Source of the DNA: Deltaproteobacteria bacterium
GTDB lineage: Bacteria; Desulfobacterota_B; Binatia; Bin18
Direction: 5' to 3'
Length of the DNA stretch: 7,040 nt
Assembly (NCBI GenBank): GCA_012271025.1
Contig: JAAXHF010000049.1
Location: 1 to 7,040, forward strand
Below are positions 5,380 through 7,040 of the stretch, in pieces. Numbering within the stretch: position 1 is the first letter of the stretch; every line of letters starts with the position of its first letter. Made by a program: the position numbers and the translations under genes. A model generated the notes under the pieces. That model was not told the DNA's origin and searched no databases. It worked only from the letters and a program-made list of their open reading frames with translations.

Positions 5380-6222
5380 ATGAAGAGCGTGATATGGAGA
5401 AGTGTGGTCATCAGTCTGTTGCTCAGCCTGCCGGTGTCAGCCGATCAGCACGAACAGGCCGACCCGGTCCAGACGGCGCTACAGGCGCTAGCCGAGGGCG
5501 AGCATCGCTCGGCCGAGCATAAAGCCCGCAACCAGTACCGGCATCCGGTCGAGACGCTGAGCTGGTTCGGCCTGCGGCCGGATATGACGGTGGTGGAGAT
5601 TTGGCCCGGCTCGGCCGGCTGGTATCTGGAAATCCTGGCGCCGTTTCTCAAAGACCAGGGTAAGTACTATGCAGCCGGACCCGATGCGGAGTCGTCGGTG
5701 GAGTATGTCCAACGCTCGGTCAAGGCGCTCGGCGACAAGCTGGCGGCCAACGCCGAGCTGTACGGCGGGGTGACAACGACCGAACTCGCCCCGCCGGCCG
5801 GCAAGACGATGATCGCTCCCGAGGGCTCGGCCGATATGGTGCTGACCTTCCGCAACGTGCATAACTGGATGAGTGGCGACTATGCCGCAGACGTGTTTGC
5901 CGCCATGTATACGGCGCTCAAGCCGGGCGGGATTCTGGGGCTGGTTGAGCACCGTGGCAATCCCGAGGTCGCCCAGGATCCCAAAGCTGCTTCGGGCTAT
6001 GTGAACGAAGACTATACGATTGAGCTAGCCCAGGCTGCGGGCTTTGAGCTGCTTGAGCGCTCGGACGTGAACGCCAACCCAAAAGATACCAAAGACTACG
6101 AGGGCGGGGTGTGGACGCTGCCGCCCGTCTTGCGGCTGAAGGACGTGGACCGCGATACATACCTCGCCATCGGTGAGAGTGATCGCATGACGCTCAAGTT
6201 CGTGAAGCCGCAGGCGAACTAG
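5380..6222 (+). CDS. Exported class I SAM-methyltransferase-like protein (COG4798 type)
   Basis: The protein has 280 residues. Residues 1-21 form a convincing signal peptide: K2 and R7, a hydrophobic core, and VSA before D22. The rest matches a Rossmann-type SAM methyltransferase. Motif I is 'VVEIWPGSAGWYLEIL' (71-86), a strand and Gly-rich loop in the variant form typical of these predicted methyltransferases. 'FRNVHNWM' (157-164) sits where motif IV is expected. 'ALKPGGILGLVEHR' (179-192) is the post-motif strand. 'YVNEDYTIELAQAAGFELLERSDV' (207-230) is the usual late helix-strand. The substrate is unknown. The odd point is export: SAM is not known to be available in the periplasm, so the protein may bind another ligand there or have lost methyltransferase activity. 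AAGGAG (5368-5373) lies 6 nt before the ATG. The open frame extends further upstream, but the signal peptide and ribosome binding site fix this start. It lies after a terminator and 44 bp before the AsmA-family gene. Confidence 0.85.
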   Translation: MKSVIWRSVVISLLLSLPVSADQHEQADPVQTALQALAEGEHRSAEHKARNQYRHPVETLSWFGLRPDMTVVEIWPGSAGWYLEILAPFLKDQGKYYAAGPDAESSVEYVQRSVKALGDKLAANAELYGGVTTTELAPPAGKTMIAPEGSADMVLTFRNVHNWMSGDYAADVFAAMYTALKPGGILGLVEHRGNPEVAQDPKAASGYVNEDYTIELAQAAGFELLERSDVNANPKDTKDYEGGVWTLPPVLRLKDVDRDTYLAIGESDRMTLKFVKPQAN

Positions 6223-6256
6223 AGCGACCCCTCTGCCCTCGGCCACGTGTCCCTGC

Positions 6257-6260
6257 GGAG
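6257..6260 (+). promoter_or_regulatory. Ribosome binding site supporting a TTG start
   Basis: GGAG ends 6 nt before TTG 6267. No ATG occurs in this frame between the preceding gene and the transmembrane segment, so this site decides the start of the AsmA-family gene. Confidence 0.5.
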
Positions 6261-6266
6261 CTCCTC

Positions 6267-7040
6267 TTGACCGGCAGCTTGCGCTCCCGTCGCCTGTGGC
6301 GCGGCTTGTGTATTGTGGCTGTTGGTGGCGTGGCAGGCTGCCTGCTCGTCGTGCTGGCACTTGCCTGGTGGCTGTCCTCCCACTACCAACCGTTGCTGAC
6401 CCAGCGTCTGAGCAGCCTGCTCGGGGCTGAGGTGCGGGTGGCCGGGAGCGCGCTATCGTTTCGCCGTGGCCTGGGTGTTGGACTCGAGCGGTTGGTCGTC
6501 CAGAACCGCTCGGAGACCGCGCCGTTCTTCAGCGCCGAGCGCGTTGACGTCCTCCTTGACCTGAGGGCTCTGCTGCGCGGCCAGCTCTTGTTTCACTATA
6601 TCCACTGCCTGCGCCCCCGGATCCGTCTGACCGCCGGGGACGGAGCGGTAGGTGTTCCGCCCCTGGTGGTGGGAGCCTTGCTGGGACACACGCCCGACCT
6701 CCAGGCCGAGCACGGTCGGCTGTCGCCGCAGCTCGCCGTACGCCGCCTGGTGTTACACGACAGCCAGCTCCGATATGACGATCCGGCTCAAGACGCCGAC
6801 CTGGCGGTGATGGGGGCCGACCTGGACCTCAGCTATGGCGACGCCGGGGACCTCGATGCGCGTCTTCAGTTCGGCCTTGGAGCTGACGGGGAGATGGGTC
6901 AGGTCAGCCTCCAGGCTCGGCTGGCGGGCTGGCGGTCGGACGCCAGTCTGGAGCAGCTGGAGTGGAACGGAACAGCCCAGCTGCGCAACCTCGGCCTCAA
7001 TCAGACTGGTCGCTGGCTGGGCCGGCGGTGGCCTCAGGCC
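6267..7040 (+). CDS. AsmA-family protein, N-terminal part (3' end off the window)
   Basis: The frame stays open from the end of the methyltransferase-like gene to the last base; from TTG 6267 it gives 258 residues. There is no ATG before the fold begins, so TTG with GGAG 6 nt upstream is the best start. Residues 5-12 are basic (R6, R8, R9, R12), and about 14-36 form a single transmembrane helix. The AsmA signature follows: 'LLTQRLSSLLGAEVRVAGSAL' without a break, then 'GVGLERLVVQN', 'VDVLLDLRALLRGQLLF' and 'RPRIRL'. These are the repeated amphipathic beta strands that open the periplasmic groove of AsmA/TamB/YhdP-type proteins. Relatives act in phospholipid transport and outer-membrane homeostasis, so this is evidence for a diderm cell. 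The full protein is probably several hundred residues longer. It may share a transcript with the exported methyltransferase-like gene, given the 44-bp gap and the lack of a clear promoter between them. Confidence 0.8.
   Translation, partial: MTGSLRSRRLWRGLCIVAVGGVAGCLLVVLALAWWLSSHYQPLLTQRLSSLLGAEVRVAGSALSFRRGLGVGLERLVVQNRSETAPFFSAERVDVLLDLRALLRGQLLFHYIHCLRPRIRLTAGDGAVGVPPLVVGALLGHTPDLQAEHGRLSPQLAVRRLVLHDSQLRYDDPAQDADLAVMGADLDLSYGDAGDLDARLQFGLGADGEMGQVSLQARLAGWRSDASLEQLEWNGTAQLRNLGLNQTGRWLGRRWPQA

Overview
The window is GC-rich, densely coded bacterial DNA. An AsmA-family protein, exported proteins with Sec-type signal peptides and good Shine-Dalgarno sequences point to a Gram-negative (diderm) bacterium. 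The mix of GST, LLM flavin oxidoreductase, HpcH/HpaI aldolase, acetoacetate-decarboxylase-like and exported methyltransferase-like genes resembles large-genome environmental lineages (for example deltaproteobacterial or Tectomicrobia-type). That placement is an impression, not a sequence-proven assignment.

Left part (1-1283): the C-terminal half of a glutathione S-transferase runs in from the left edge. A short exported protein of unknown function follows and looks truncated. Convergent to it is a complete type II toxin-antitoxin pair on the minus strand. This pair is a Phd/YefM-type antitoxin and a PIN-domain VapC toxin, joined by an ATGA overlap. It has its own promoter, whose -10 box lies in a perfect inverted repeat that is a good candidate for the autoregulatory operator.

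Middle (1388-2485): a minus-strand gene encodes a probably exported protein made of eight YD/RHS-like repeats with a 26-residue period. A 120-bp intergenic region separates it from the divergent plus-strand genes and carries a good sigma70-type promoter for the aldolase.

Main cluster (2486-5303): an HpcH/HpaI-family aldolase with all key residues, an LLM-class flavin-dependent oxidoreductase, and an acetoacetate-decarboxylase-like protein. The last two overlap by one base. A hairpin after the third gene probably ends the unit. The set looks like part of a small-molecule catabolic or tailoring pathway, but the substrate cannot be read from the sequence. The decarboxylase-like protein appears to lack the Schiff-base lysine pair of true acetoacetate decarboxylase, so its chemistry is open.

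Right part (5380-7040): a signal-peptide-bearing class I methyltransferase-like protein is followed after 44 bp by the N-terminal part of an AsmA-family inner-membrane/periplasmic protein. The AsmA gene most likely starts at a TTG and runs off the right edge.

No RNA genes, CRISPR arrays, insertion sequences or gene-free stretches over 300 bp were seen. The individual gene families are recognisable. The most unusual points are the lysine-less decarboxylase-fold protein in its LLM/aldolase cluster, the exported methyltransferase-like protein, and the apparent truncation next to the toxin-antitoxin module.
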